DNA of 64,000 nucleotides, taken from contig NZ_WNXC01000007.1 of NCBI RefSeq assembly GCF_014172405.1, forward strand, positions 186,001-250,000, written 5' to 3'. A model generated the notes under the pieces. It had not been told where the DNA came from and made no database searches. It saw nothing but the letters and a program-made list of their open reading frames with translations. Within the stretch, counting starts at the first letter, position 1, and each line of letters begins with the position of its first letter. Of the stretch, positions 24,474-32,840 are shown piece by piece. The DNA comes from Pedobacter gandavensis (lineage in GTDB: Bacteria; Bacteroidota; Bacteroidia; Sphingobacteriales; Sphingobacteriaceae). Made by a program: the position numbers and the translations under genes.

Positions 24474-25637
24474 TTAAACTCCCAAGATCCCTTTCAAACT
24501 CGCTTCGGTATACCCAGCGCTGGCGGTCATCCCTTTACCACCGATACAGGTACGAATATGAATACAATCTTCAATATTATATTCCAAAATACGTTCTGTA
24601 GGATGTTGCGGATAAAATCCTGCCCAGGTAGTTCCCATATCACGAAGGTTGAAATTCACAATACGCTCTCCTTCTTTCAACATCAACTCATTGATATGTT
24701 GTTTCACTTGGAATCCAAGGTCATCAAAATGAGCAACATCCGCATATTCATGAGAATCACCGATGATAAAACTACCATCTACCGCCTTCTTAAACAGCAA
24801 ATGAATTCCCCATTCCTGCAATTCTTTATAATGATCAGGACTACTCAGGTTTTTAAATGAAGGACAATATTCTTCAAAACTTTCATATCTTCTGATGGTC
24901 AATCCAGTTAATATATTTCCGGCTAATGGTACTTTCGGCATAGGTACTGTACGCATCATTTGAAGTTTACTGATCACCTGTCCGCTTTGCGCGAACAATT
25001 CAGGAAACAATAGTTTAAACTCATAGCCATTACAAAGTATCGCTTTATCTGCCTGATAAGTACGGTTGCCGGTTACCCGAACCTCCACACCGGTTCCAGT
25101 TGGACTGCAATCTATGACAGGGGAGTTACTTAGCAAGGTATACCCTTCAAATTTCGACTGCATAAACTCCTGTAGGCGGTAAATCATCAAGGCAGGCTCG
25201 ACGCTAATCTCCTGTTTAAAAAACAGTGCTTCTTTAGCATAGCTCTCCCTGATTGCAGGATATTTAGCTAAAATCGCTTCTTTTCCTAAAAGCTCCTGGC
25301 CATAACCTAAAGTATCGTAATGTGCTTTCAGTTCATGAATCAAATTTTGTTCTTCCGCATCAGAAGCAATGTAAACACTTCCATTATTACGTACCGAAAT
25401 GTCAAACTGCTGTTGAATTTCCTGATAAATTTCTAATCCGCGAACCCCATAGTCAAACCAGACACCGGACATTCCTGAAGGGACCACCTGCCCGAAGTTA
25501 CGTACCGTTGCACCTACCGGATAATTATCCTTTTCCAATTGCAAAACCTTTTTACCCAGCTTTAAAGCATGGTAGGCGTGGAAGGTTCCTAAAATCCCAC
25601 CACCAATTACAATCAGGTCATAATGCTTTGTATTCAT
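24474..25637 (-). CDS. FAD-dependent oxidoreductase, TIGR03364 (phosphonate-associated)
   Basis: A 387-residue DAO-superfamily flavoenzyme. The FAD-binding motif is VIGGGILGTFHAYHAL (10-25), followed by LQLEKDNYPVGATVRNFG with the acidic residue for ribose. The C-terminus has FNLRDMGTTWAGFYPQHPTERI and GGKGMTASAG, typical of FAD-closing segments. Family knowledge: TIGR03364 proteins occur with phosphonatase-type genes and are proposed to oxidise aminophosphonates such as 2-aminoethylphosphonate or its N-methyl form; specificity here is inferred. It is last in the hydrolase-DUF5690-oxidase operon, 27 bp after the DUF5690 stop. Confidence 0.82.
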   Translation of the reverse strand: MNTKHYDLIVIGGGILGTFHAYHALKLGKKVLQLEKDNYPVGATVRNFGQVVPSGMSGVWFDYGVRGLEIYQEIQQQFDISVRNNGSVYIASDAEEQNLIHELKAHYDTLGYGQELLGKEAILAKYPAIRESYAKEALFFKQEISVEPALMIYRLQEFMQSKFEGYTLLSNSPVIDCSPTGTGVEVRVTGNRTYQADKAILCNGYEFKLLFPELFAQSGQVISKLQMMRTVPMPKVPLAGNILTGLTIRRYESFEEYCPSFKNLSSPDHYKELQEWGIHLLFKKAVDGSFIIGDSHEYADVAHFDDLGFQVKQHINELMLKEGERIVNFNLRDMGTTWAGFYPQHPTERILEYNIEDCIHIRTCIGGKGMTASAGYTEASLKGILGV

Positions 25638-25664
25638 TTCAAATATTTTTATGGGTCAAAAATT

Positions 25665-27002
25665 CTATTTTGTACCTCCCTCTACATCTAATGCCAATGC
25701 AGGGAGCGTAATATTACTTTCTTTTTTCTTATTCTTTAAACTTTTCTGATGGAAATAGAGCAGAGAAACCATGCTACAACTTACCCCTACAACTGCCGCA
25801 ACAACAGCACTTTGTCGGAAGAAGTTGCCCCAACTGATGTCTGCAAACCCAAATTCCTTGAAGAGTAAAATGCTCACACTTCCCAGATATCCGATTGCAT
25901 CGGAAACATACATGATAAAGCCAATATTGCTCTTGTAATGAAAAGTGGCAATCATTCGCTCAAAAAAGATGGCATTGTAGGGGATATAAGCCATGTAAAG
26001 CCCCATTCCTACCATACACATCCAGGTAATCGGACTGATATAATGTGCATCAAACAATAAAGTTGCCATTCCTGTTAAGGCACATCCACCGATAATCATC
26101 CAGTGAATAATCACAAAGGCTTTTAGGTTATTCCTGACCAGGATCAGGAAGCCAACCATGGTTAAGACAACCAATGCGATAAAGCCATCAATTTTCGCAT
26201 AGATATGGTTATCGGTAACACCGAGGTCATGCCAGATCTCTACTTCAAAATTATCTCTAAGATCACGGATCACCGTAAGCACCACATAAATGACAATGGT
26301 TAGAATTACCCCTGGAAGAAAATTCAACAGGAATTTCTTCCTTTGACTGCCGTTCATTGGCAAACGTTTGGTCCTTAGCCGCTGGTCTTCTGCTGTTGGC
26401 GGGGGCACCATTTCCAGCAATGCGACAAACAAAAGCATGGGAATCACAAACAATAAGCCCGTGCAAAAAGGCATCCAATATTCATTAACCGGTAGCAAAT
26501 CCATGACTGTCCTGGCCACCGTTTTAATAAACCCAGAGGCAAAAATGAGACTGACCGACATCACTGCGCCCATAAATTCGGTATTTCTCCGTCCTTCCAG
26601 ATAGCTAAAAACCAAGCCCCAGATCATTCCTAGAGGAAAGCCATTGATAAAAAGAAAGGCAATATTCCATGGTGCAGGAACTACTGCGAAGCCCAATAAT
26701 GCAGCCCAGGAAATACCAATCAGCTTGATGATGCTCTTTCCTCTGTTTTTTCCGGAAGACTCCGAGATGAACCGAATGCCATAAAACTTACTAAATGTAT
26801 AGCCCATCACCTGGGCAATTACCAGCCATACTTTATAATCAACCCCCAAATATTCATGCCCATCAAAAGTACCTGCTGTAAATGCTTTTCTAAAAGCATA
26901 CATACTCGTGTAACAGCCAAAAGCCGCTAAACCTGCCATTATCGAAATATACAGGTATGACCAACCGGCAACCTTGTTGCGGCAGTATATGAACAGGTTC
27001 AT
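25665..27002 (-). CDS. DUF5690-family multi-pass transporter-like protein
   Basis: A 445-residue inner-membrane protein with about 12 membrane helices and MFS-like organisation: a first helix at 16-36, MGYTFSKFYGIRFISE near 66-81 (resembling the MFS loop-2/3 region) and a charged central loop near 205-225. It fits DUF5690. Position between a phosphonatase-like hydrolase and a phosphonate-associated oxidase suggests it imports their organophosphonate or related amine substrate; this is inference. It starts 7 bp after the hydrolase stop. Confidence 0.8.
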   Translation of the reverse strand: MNLFIYCRNKVAGWSYLYISIMAGLAAFGCYTSMYAFRKAFTAGTFDGHEYLGVDYKVWLVIAQVMGYTFSKFYGIRFISESSGKNRGKSIIKLIGISWAALLGFAVVPAPWNIAFLFINGFPLGMIWGLVFSYLEGRRNTEFMGAVMSVSLIFASGFIKTVARTVMDLLPVNEYWMPFCTGLLFVIPMLLFVALLEMVPPPTAEDQRLRTKRLPMNGSQRKKFLLNFLPGVILTIVIYVVLTVIRDLRDNFEVEIWHDLGVTDNHIYAKIDGFIALVVLTMVGFLILVRNNLKAFVIIHWMIIGGCALTGMATLLFDAHYISPITWMCMVGMGLYMAYIPYNAIFFERMIATFHYKSNIGFIMYVSDAIGYLGSVSILLFKEFGFADISWGNFFRQSAVVAAVVGVSCSMVSLLYFHQKSLKNKKKESNITLPALALDVEGGTK

Positions 27003-27009
27003 CGGGACT

Positions 27010-27690
27010 TTACTGGTTGATGATCGTCAATACTTCAGAGATATCATCGATCACATGGCTCGGCTGATACTTCAACAGTTCTTCACGCGTAAATGCACCG
27101 GTGGTAATGCCGATACTGTATAAACAGCCGGTATTCAAGCCTTCGTTTATATCTACTTCGGTATCTCCAACTTTGACAACTTCCTGAGCATCGTGGATAC
27201 CCAATTCTTCCATCATCTTACGGATCATATCAGGAAAAGGTCTGCCACGTGGCACATCGTCACTTGCAACCAGAATATCAATCAGTCCAGACCAGTTCAA
27301 TCTATCAACAATAATTTCAGCGATCTTTCTTGAAAAACCAGTATCTAAACCAATCTTAATTCCTTTTTCTTTCAATTGCAAAAAAGTAGCTTCCACATTT
27401 GGAAGCGGAACTACTGCGGAGGAAGTTTGGTAAAAATGAACCATAGCGGCGACGAAATCATCGTGAATAGTGGATATCAACGTTTCCGTGATTTCTTCGA
27501 GTCCATTACCCTGTTTTTCCAGCATCATTTTGATTGCTAAAGGCTTTTCATAGCCCATCATTGGGTTGATCTCTTCTATGCTAACCTCATAACCATGAGC
27601 TTTCATAGCTTGTTGAAAGGCTAGTCCGACGTAATTCTTGTCGCTTACGGTGGTCCCTGCCATGTCGAATACTACTAATTTTACAGACAT
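27010..27690 (-). CDS. phosphonatase-like HAD hydrolase (PhnX-like, TIGR03351)
   Basis: A 226-residue cytoplasmic HAD enzyme. Motif 1 is VVFDMAGTTVSD, with nucleophile D9; the second Asp of phosphatases is Ala (A11), as in phosphonoacetaldehyde hydrolase. MMGYEKPLA places K49 at the spacing of the PhnX Schiff-base lysine (MGxxK). Motif 2/3 and 4 appear as LDTGFSRK and KVGDTEVDINEG. These features favour C-P bond cleavage over plain phosphatase action, but the family's in vivo substrate is not fixed. It is the first gene of the three-gene operon, preceded by a strong candidate operator. Confidence 0.85.
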   Translation of the reverse strand: MSVKLVVFDMAGTTVSDKNYVGLAFQQAMKAHGYEVSIEEINPMMGYEKPLAIKMMLEKQGNGLEEITETLISTIHDDFVAAMVHFYQTSSAVVPLPNVEATFLQLKEKGIKIGLDTGFSRKIAEIIVDRLNWSGLIDILVASDDVPRGRPFPDMIRKMMEELGIHDAQEVVKVGDTEVDINEGLNTGCLYSIGITTGAFTREELLKYQPSHVIDDISEVLTIINQ

Positions 27691-27713
27691 CTTTGTACAT
27701 TTATATGTTCTGC

Positions 27714-27751
27714 AATACTAAACTTTGTTCATTAATACTAAACAAAGTTTA
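27714..27751 (-). promoter_or_regulatory. operator: inverted and direct repeats before phosphonatase-like operon
   Basis: TAAACTTTGTT (27719-27729) and AACAAAGTTTA (27741-27751) form an 11-bp inverted repeat with an 11-bp spacer. AATACTAAAC is also directly repeated at 27714-27723 and 27734-27743, exactly 20 bp apart. It ends 24 bp upstream of the hydrolase ATG and overlaps a weak minus-strand -7-like TAGTATTG. Confidence 0.6.
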
Positions 27752-27916
27752 GGTTAAGTAATTGTTATATTTCATTTATCTTCGTCAACAGAACTCAGGT
27801 CATTTAAACAACAATATCCTAAGCTTTTATGCTTGTGCTTGTTCACACTGATAAAAACCATCATATTTAGGGTAAAAAGCCCTGATTATGGCCATTAATA
27901 TTCAAAACATAAAACG

Positions 27917-28393
27917 ATGAAATTTAATCCTATTGCCTTTGTGATTAACCTGGCGATTCCTTTGGCAGTCGGTGCCTTGGGAAGTGTGCTTACCCTAACT
28001 TCCGTAAAAACATGGTACCCTACCCTGGCTAAACCTGCTTTCAACCCACCAGATTCAATTTTCCCACCGGTATGGACCTGTATCTTCATTCTAATGGGAA
28101 TTTCTGCCTATTTAGTATGGCAAAAGAGAGCACAGATTGCGCATTTTCCACGTACGGTAGCCGTGTATGCGATTCAATTGGTCTTAAACCTGATGTGGTC
28201 ATTTCTGTTTTTTTACGCGAAATCTTTAGGTGCTGCTTTATTTGAAATTGTCTTCCTACTGATTGTTATTGTCATTAATGCCACCATGTTTTACAAAGTT
28301 GACAAGACTGCGGGCTTACTATTCATTCCTTATTTTCTATGGGTATGTTTTGCAACCGTACTTACTTACAGCATTTTCTCACTGAATGGTTAA
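27917..28393 (+). CDS. tspO: TspO/MBR-family tryptophan-rich sensory protein
   Basis: A 158-residue inner-membrane protein with five helices, as in bacterial TspO/PBR. Visible family motifs: YPTLAKPAFNPPDSIFPPVWTCIFILMGISAYLVW (aromatic loop 1 and helix 2, about 35-69) and VLNLMWSFLFFYAKSLGAALFEI (about 94-116). TspO binds and degrades porphyrins and responds to stress. The start is ATG 27917; the gene is divergent from the phosphonatase-like operon. The next gene begins 78 bp downstream. Confidence 0.93.
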   Translation: MKFNPIAFVINLAIPLAVGALGSVLTLTSVKTWYPTLAKPAFNPPDSIFPPVWTCIFILMGISAYLVWQKRAQIAHFPRTVAVYAIQLVLNLMWSFLFFYAKSLGAALFEIVFLLIVIVINATMFYKVDKTAGLLFIPYFLWVCFATVLTYSIFSLNG

Positions 28394-28471
28394 ATTATGA
28401 GCGGAGCTATAAAAACATATCCGCTTTTACTACATTTGAAAGAATTAATATCATCAATGATTTTTAGCGTA

Positions 28472-29002
28472 ATGAAAAGAATATCCTTAGTGCTCTTGCT
28501 ACTTATGGCCTGTACTGCTGTCTTCGCACAACATGCAGACATCAATAATTTTATCGTAAAAGAAAGCTTATTGAAAAACAGCAAACTGGCCATTATTGCG
28601 GCAGATTCTCTGGATAATCCAATAGAGAAAATCAATGGGGTATATACTTTTACAGTGAGTGGTTTTACACAACCGATTACCTTTAATGATGGTGTCGCTG
28701 TGTTGCCCTTGCAATTGGAAAGGTCTGCTTTTGTGTACCTAAAACATCAAAATGATAAAGGTACACACAGTAAATTACTGTACGTATATAAAAAAGACGG
28801 CACTTTAAATCCTTATACAATCAGCAGTTTATGGTTGGTTTTATTCCCCTTAATCCTGGTATTTCTTGCCTTTGCTTTCCGGAAATTCATCATCATAGCG
28901 GTGATTCTATTGCTGGTTTTCTTTTATTTCAACCATAGCAATGGCCTTAGTGCCGCGACTTTCTTTGAGACTATTTTTGACGGGTTAAAGAAAATGTTTT
29001 AG
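28472..29002 (+). CDS. hypothetical exported protein with C-terminal membrane hairpin
   Basis: From ATG 28472 the product has 176 residues: a signal peptide (MKRISLVLLLLMACTAVFAQ), a ~100-residue periplasmic beta-rich region (NGVYTFTVSGFTQPITFNDGVAVLPL), two adjacent hydrophobic helices (about 118-136 and 138-154) and a short basic tail. An upstream in-frame ATG at 28397 would add 25 residues before the signal and is less likely. No named family recognised. It converges with tamL, 3 bp apart. Confidence 0.65.
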   Translation: MKRISLVLLLLMACTAVFAQHADINNFIVKESLLKNSKLAIIAADSLDNPIEKINGVYTFTVSGFTQPITFNDGVAVLPLQLERSAFVYLKHQNDKGTHSKLLYVYKKDGTLNPYTISSLWLVLFPLILVFLAFAFRKFIIIAVILLLVFFYFNHSNGLSAATFFETIFDGLKKMF

Positions 29003-29005
29003 CCT

Positions 29006-31414
29006 TTAGAAAGGCATTCCGATACCAAAATTGTACTGTACGAAACGGTATCGGTCTGGTTTATTACGCGCGTCATAGGCTTCCCTAAAAGCCTTACCGC
29101 CGCTTAAAAACTTACTGATTACCCATTGATCTGAGCCTGTAAATTGCGGATCTTTAAGCTTAAGACCTACGTCAAAACGGAACACAAAATACTGTACATC
29201 GTAACGGAATCCCATACCTGTACCTATTGCAATCTGTTTAGCTAGATTTTTTAGCTTAAAAACAGTCAGCTGGGTGCTATCTGCTGCATTGTTAGAAATG
29301 TTCCATACATTCCCCATATCGACAAACATAGCTCCCTTTAATTTACCACCGAAGAACTTGTTGACCAATTTGAAACGATACTCTAGGTTTGCTTCCATGT
29401 GCATGTCACCAAGTTGATCCAAACCATAGAGTGTTCTACGTGCTTCTTCCGTTGTAATGGCATCGCCCCGATTATAGCCACCAGGTCCAAGGGTTCTTGC
29501 CTGCCATGCTCTAATTCCTGAAGAACCCCCGGCAAAGAATAATTTCTCAAATGGCATATCTCTTGAATTGCCATAGGCATAACCAACGCCAAGGTTTAAC
29601 CTGGCTACGAATTGCTTATCAAGTCCAAGCCCTTTGTACCACCTGACATCAACCTCAGGACGTACATATTGGTTAAAGGGAACATTCAAAATCTTGCCAA
29701 AATCTCCTTTAGCGGGATTAGTTTTGGACCCTGTAATACTGGTTATGGCCTGAAGCATATTTCCTGCGAGGTCAATATTGCCACGGAAATAAATAAAATC
29801 ATTACCCGTCAGCAATTTATCTGCATTCAGCGAGTAAGCATATTTAATACCTAAAGTTATGCTCTTTCTCTTCAGTAATGTGAGGGTATACGCATTATTA
29901 GTAACCAGATCCTTAATGTATTGTGCAGTATCATTCTCATTGAAAAGTATATCACCATATCTATACTCAAAGTTTAATGGGGTAACCGAATGAACTTTAG
30001 ATTTTGTCTCTATAAATTCATACGTCAGGGAATTTAAGAACACCCTTCTCGTGAAGAAATCCTTTTGTAAAGCAAATACATAACTGGTAGAAAAGATGGT
30101 ATGTGGCATTCCACCCTTCCCTGTAACGTATTTGGAGAAGAAAGGCATCATCAAACGCGGAACAGTAAGACTCGAACTTACCGAAAAATCACGCTGGTAA
30201 ATGTCACTAAAAATAGAGCCTCCCTGCCCCACTCTGGATTGCAATCCACCTTTAATTTGAAATTCGAAACGCTCTGTACCTCTAAACAAATTGTTATTAG
30301 TATAGGTATTACTCAAGTTAAAACCAACGGTTCCTCCATTAAAAGGCACCTCTCCTTCCACCCTATTACTCATGATCTTCTGAGGGATCAGCTGAACAAA
30401 TGGGTTTACCCTCAATGAGCTGTCTTTGGCTTTTTGATAGTCTATTTTAACATTTTTAAAAGTATTCAGCTCATACAACCTATCGAAAGTAACATTCTCA
30501 TTTCTGACATCATACTTTTCCCCTTCGCGGAGAAAATTGTACCGCACAATCGGGTTTCTTCTGAACTTCTTGGAAAGATCGGTATATCTAATGCCGTTAA
30601 ATATCCGTTTATTTAGGACTACAGAATCTGGATAACCATCAGAATTTGGGGCAATCACAATATTTATCTCCCCTATCTTATACTTTTCATGTTTAGCTTT
30701 ATCCAGTGGATTATCGATCAATAGCGTCACTTTTGCCTTGCTATCATGGCTGTTTGAATCGACAACAAACCGTACATAAGGCTTGGCAAAATCAAAATAA
30801 CCATTCTCTTTCATGAGCTGATAAATCTTATCTCTTTCAAAAGACAATGAATCATCATCAAAGCGCATTCCATCTTTAATGTGGGTAAACATATCCCTCC
30901 GGGAAAGGTAAAGTTGCTTCACAGCCGAGTCTGGAATCTGATAAGTAAATTTTGAAATTTTAAACTCAGGCCCTGCATTTGCCACAAAAGTAACCTCCGC
31001 TTTCTGGTCCTTTACCTTGATATCCGACTTTACCTTGGCATTGAAAAAACCTTTACTGATCAGGTATTTTTCAATTTGATTTCGGGAAATATCTACTATT
31101 GCACTATCCAGAATTGGCGGCGGGCTTCCCAAAGGTTTGATATTACTTGTCTTATATCGGCCATCCTTGGTATTGAACATATTATAAAGCAACACATTGA
31201 TTCCTAACTTAGAAGTAGGGCGAATATCCTTTTGTATATAGTTATAAGCCTCCTCTTCAAAAGCTTTATTTATGCTGTCGATTTTTACTTTCTTAACAAT
31301 AGATTGGTAGGGTTCGATGTATTTTGTTGAAGAACATCCTGCCACAAAAACAATAATAAGTAGTAATATTGCAAGAAACTCGACATTCTTCTTATAATTA
31401 TAGTATGCTTTCAA
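29006..31414 (-). CDS. tamL: TamL: BamA/TamA-family outer-membrane lipoprotein
   Basis: About 802 residues. The N-terminal hydrophobic segment ends in FVAGC (lipobox), then POTRA-like repeats (about 35-400, e.g. NQIEKYLISKGFFNAKVKSD and YQLMKENGYFDFAKPY) lead into an Omp85 barrel (about 410-802) with FFAGGSSGIRAW, the conserved L6 loop motif (VRGF/Y-type), and a C-terminal strand ending QYNFGIGMPF. Bacteroidota TamL pairs with TamB to move lipids or proteins to the outer membrane. The only in-frame start is TTG 31414, overlapping the divergent methyltransferase start by 10 bp. Confidence 0.9.
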   Translation of the reverse strand: MKAYYNYKKNVEFLAILLLIIVFVAGCSSTKYIEPYQSIVKKVKIDSINKAFEEEAYNYIQKDIRPTSKLGINVLLYNMFNTKDGRYKTSNIKPLGSPPPILDSAIVDISRNQIEKYLISKGFFNAKVKSDIKVKDQKAEVTFVANAGPEFKISKFTYQIPDSAVKQLYLSRRDMFTHIKDGMRFDDDSLSFERDKIYQLMKENGYFDFAKPYVRFVVDSNSHDSKAKVTLLIDNPLDKAKHEKYKIGEINIVIAPNSDGYPDSVVLNKRIFNGIRYTDLSKKFRRNPIVRYNFLREGEKYDVRNENVTFDRLYELNTFKNVKIDYQKAKDSSLRVNPFVQLIPQKIMSNRVEGEVPFNGGTVGFNLSNTYTNNNLFRGTERFEFQIKGGLQSRVGQGGSIFSDIYQRDFSVSSSLTVPRLMMPFFSKYVTGKGGMPHTIFSTSYVFALQKDFFTRRVFLNSLTYEFIETKSKVHSVTPLNFEYRYGDILFNENDTAQYIKDLVTNNAYTLTLLKRKSITLGIKYAYSLNADKLLTGNDFIYFRGNIDLAGNMLQAITSITGSKTNPAKGDFGKILNVPFNQYVRPEVDVRWYKGLGLDKQFVARLNLGVGYAYGNSRDMPFEKLFFAGGSSGIRAWQARTLGPGGYNRGDAITTEEARRTLYGLDQLGDMHMEANLEYRFKLVNKFFGGKLKGAMFVDMGNVWNISNNAADSTQLTVFKLKNLAKQIAIGTGMGFRYDVQYFVFRFDVGLKLKDPQFTGSDQWVISKFLSGGKAFREAYDARNKPDRYRFVQYNFGIGMPF

Positions 31415-32154
31415 AATCTCAAATAGGTTTTATAAAATCGTTACATCAAAAAAAGTACCGTAAAGAAAATGGGATATTTATTATTGAAGGTATAAAATCT
31501 ATTGCAGAATTTATTCAATCTTCTTACCAGGTTCACAGCATCTATTATCTGGCTCAATATCAGTCTCTACTCCCTGAATTACCCGCAAATATAAAGTTAT
31601 TTGAAGTAAACAGCACGGAACTGGATAAGATTAGTACTTTACAAACGCCACAAGGGATCTTAGCCTTGGTTCATTTGCCTAAAAACCCAATACTGGATAC
31701 AAAACAGCTCAAAAACAACTTTTCTTTAGTTCTTGATGGGATACAAGATCCGGGAAATCTGGGAACAATCATCCGCACGGCAGATTGGTTTGGCTTTAAG
31801 CAGATCATTTGCTCACTAAATACAGTAGAAGTTTATAACCCGAAGACTGTACAAGCCACAATGGGCTCTTTAAGTAGGATGGAAATTTACTATCAAGACC
31901 TGGCGCCATTACTTTCAGTCCCTCCTGTTCCGGTATTTGGAGCAGTATTAAATGGGAAAAGCATGTATGATGTAGATTGGGGAACCGAAGGATTGGTCAT
32001 TTTAGGAAACGAAGGACAAGGAATTTCACCAGAAATCATGGATTTAATCACCGTACCTGTCACCATTCCCAGGATTGGCGGAGCAGAATCTTTAAACGTA
32101 GCTGTTTGTGCTGCAATACTATGCGCAGATATCAGCAGAAATTTTCAAAAATAA
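31405..32154 (+). CDS. TrmH/SpoU-family RNA 2'-O-methyltransferase
   Basis: A 249-residue SPOUT methyltransferase. The N-terminal substrate-binding part (SQIGFIKSLHQKKYRKENG, about 4-22, then FIIEGIKSI) precedes the knot domain with motif 1 LDGIQDPGNLGTIIRTADWFG (about 108-128), motif 2 LVILGNEGQGIS and motif 3 IPRIGGAESLNVAVCAAIL. Members methylate 23S rRNA or tRNA riboses using S-adenosylmethionine; the target is not readable here. ATG 31405 was chosen because upstream in-frame codons add no conserved sequence. Confidence 0.92.
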   Translation: MLSKSQIGFIKSLHQKKYRKENGIFIIEGIKSIAEFIQSSYQVHSIYYLAQYQSLLPELPANIKLFEVNSTELDKISTLQTPQGILALVHLPKNPILDTKQLKNNFSLVLDGIQDPGNLGTIIRTADWFGFKQIICSLNTVEVYNPKTVQATMGSLSRMEIYYQDLAPLLSVPPVPVFGAVLNGKSMYDVDWGTEGLVILGNEGQGISPEIMDLITVPVTIPRIGGAESLNVAVCAAILCADISRNFQK

Positions 32155-32155
32155 A

Positions 32156-32185
32156 TTGCATACTAATATTTAATTGCTACTTTTG
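32156..32185 (+). promoter_or_regulatory. promoter for tRNA-Cys (TTG-N19-TACTTTTG)
   Basis: TTG 32156-32158 and TACTTTTG 32178-32185 with a 19-bp spacer: a full match to the Bacteroidota consensus, ending 19 bp before the tRNA. Confidence 0.65.
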
Positions 32186-32204
32186 CATTCTAAATTTTTA
32201 GAAA

Positions 32205-32275
32205 GGTCGAGTGGCCGAGTGGCTAGGCAGAGGTCTGCAAAACCTCCTACAGCGGTTCGAATCCGCTCTCGACCT
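32205..32275 (+). tRNA. tRNA-Cys (anticodon GCA)
   Basis: Acceptor GGTCGAG / CTCGACC, anticodon stem GAGGT/ACCTC with loop CTGCAAA giving GCA, T arm AGCGG-TTCGAAT-CCGCT, and discriminator U73, the cysteine identity base. CCA is not encoded. Confidence 0.96.
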
Positions 32276-32312
32276 CAGATTTACAATAAATAAAAAAATA
32301 AAGGGTTACACC

Positions 32313-32486
32313 ATGGCAGTTACTAGATTAAAAAGAAAAGACAGAAGAAATAAGACTTTCGCTAAATTAGATGTGAAAAACTTAAAATTAGCTACTAACA
32401 TTGAATTAGGTAGCCGTTCTAAACAGTCTACTACAGATCAATTGGCTAAAAACAATGCTGTTCTAGACGCACTTACAAGAGCATAA
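32313..32486 (+). CDS. small conserved basic protein (57 aa)
   Basis: ATG 32313 starts a 57-residue, Lys/Arg-rich protein beginning MAVTRLKRKDRRNKTFAKLD. Similar short proteins opening MAVTRLKRK-x-RRNKT are, to my knowledge, widespread in Bacteroidota without a function. The composition suggests RNA, ribosome or DNA binding (inference). It lies 37 bp after tRNA-Cys with no promoter-like element between, so it may be read from the tRNA promoter, and it ends at a strong terminator. Confidence 0.75.
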   Translation: MAVTRLKRKDRRNKTFAKLDVKNLKLATNIELGSRSKQSTTDQLAKNNAVLDALTRA

Positions 32487-32504
32487 TTTACTCTTCCAAG
32501 AAAT

Positions 32505-32541
32505 AAAAAAAGACTTTAGGATATTCCTAAGGTCTTTTTTT
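32505..32541 (+). terminator. terminator after 57-aa gene
   Basis: Stem AAAAAAAGACTTTAGGA / TCCTAAGGTCTTTTTTT (one wobble) with a TAT loop and T tract. Confidence 0.85.
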
Positions 32542-32767
32542 TGTGCTTTGATTTTTTAGCCCCGCTGTTGTCCACAATCCTTAAATCTATCGAAGGCTGG
32601 AATACTTTGCCCGGAAGAAGGCAAAGCTTCCTTAGGCCTTCTCACAGATTCAAGAATTACTTCCTAAAGGCCTTACCTTGCAGATTCCTTAAATACAACC
32701 CGCCTTAATAACGACATTCCTTTAATATCGGGCTTATAAAATACAGGGTTTATAAGGTATAGGCATA

Positions 32768-32804
32768 AAAAAACCAGCAATGAAAAGCTCATTGCTGGTT
32801 TTTT
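32768..32804 (-). terminator. terminator after pyrD
   Basis: Perfect 16-bp stem AAAAAACCAGCAATGA / TCATTGCTGGTTTTTT with a 5-nt loop, downstream of minus-strand pyrD. The 226 bp between this and the previous terminator hold no gene that I can see. Confidence 0.85.
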
Positions 32805-32840
32805 ATTTTACAGACTTCTTTTAAAGCCTGGATAACGCGT

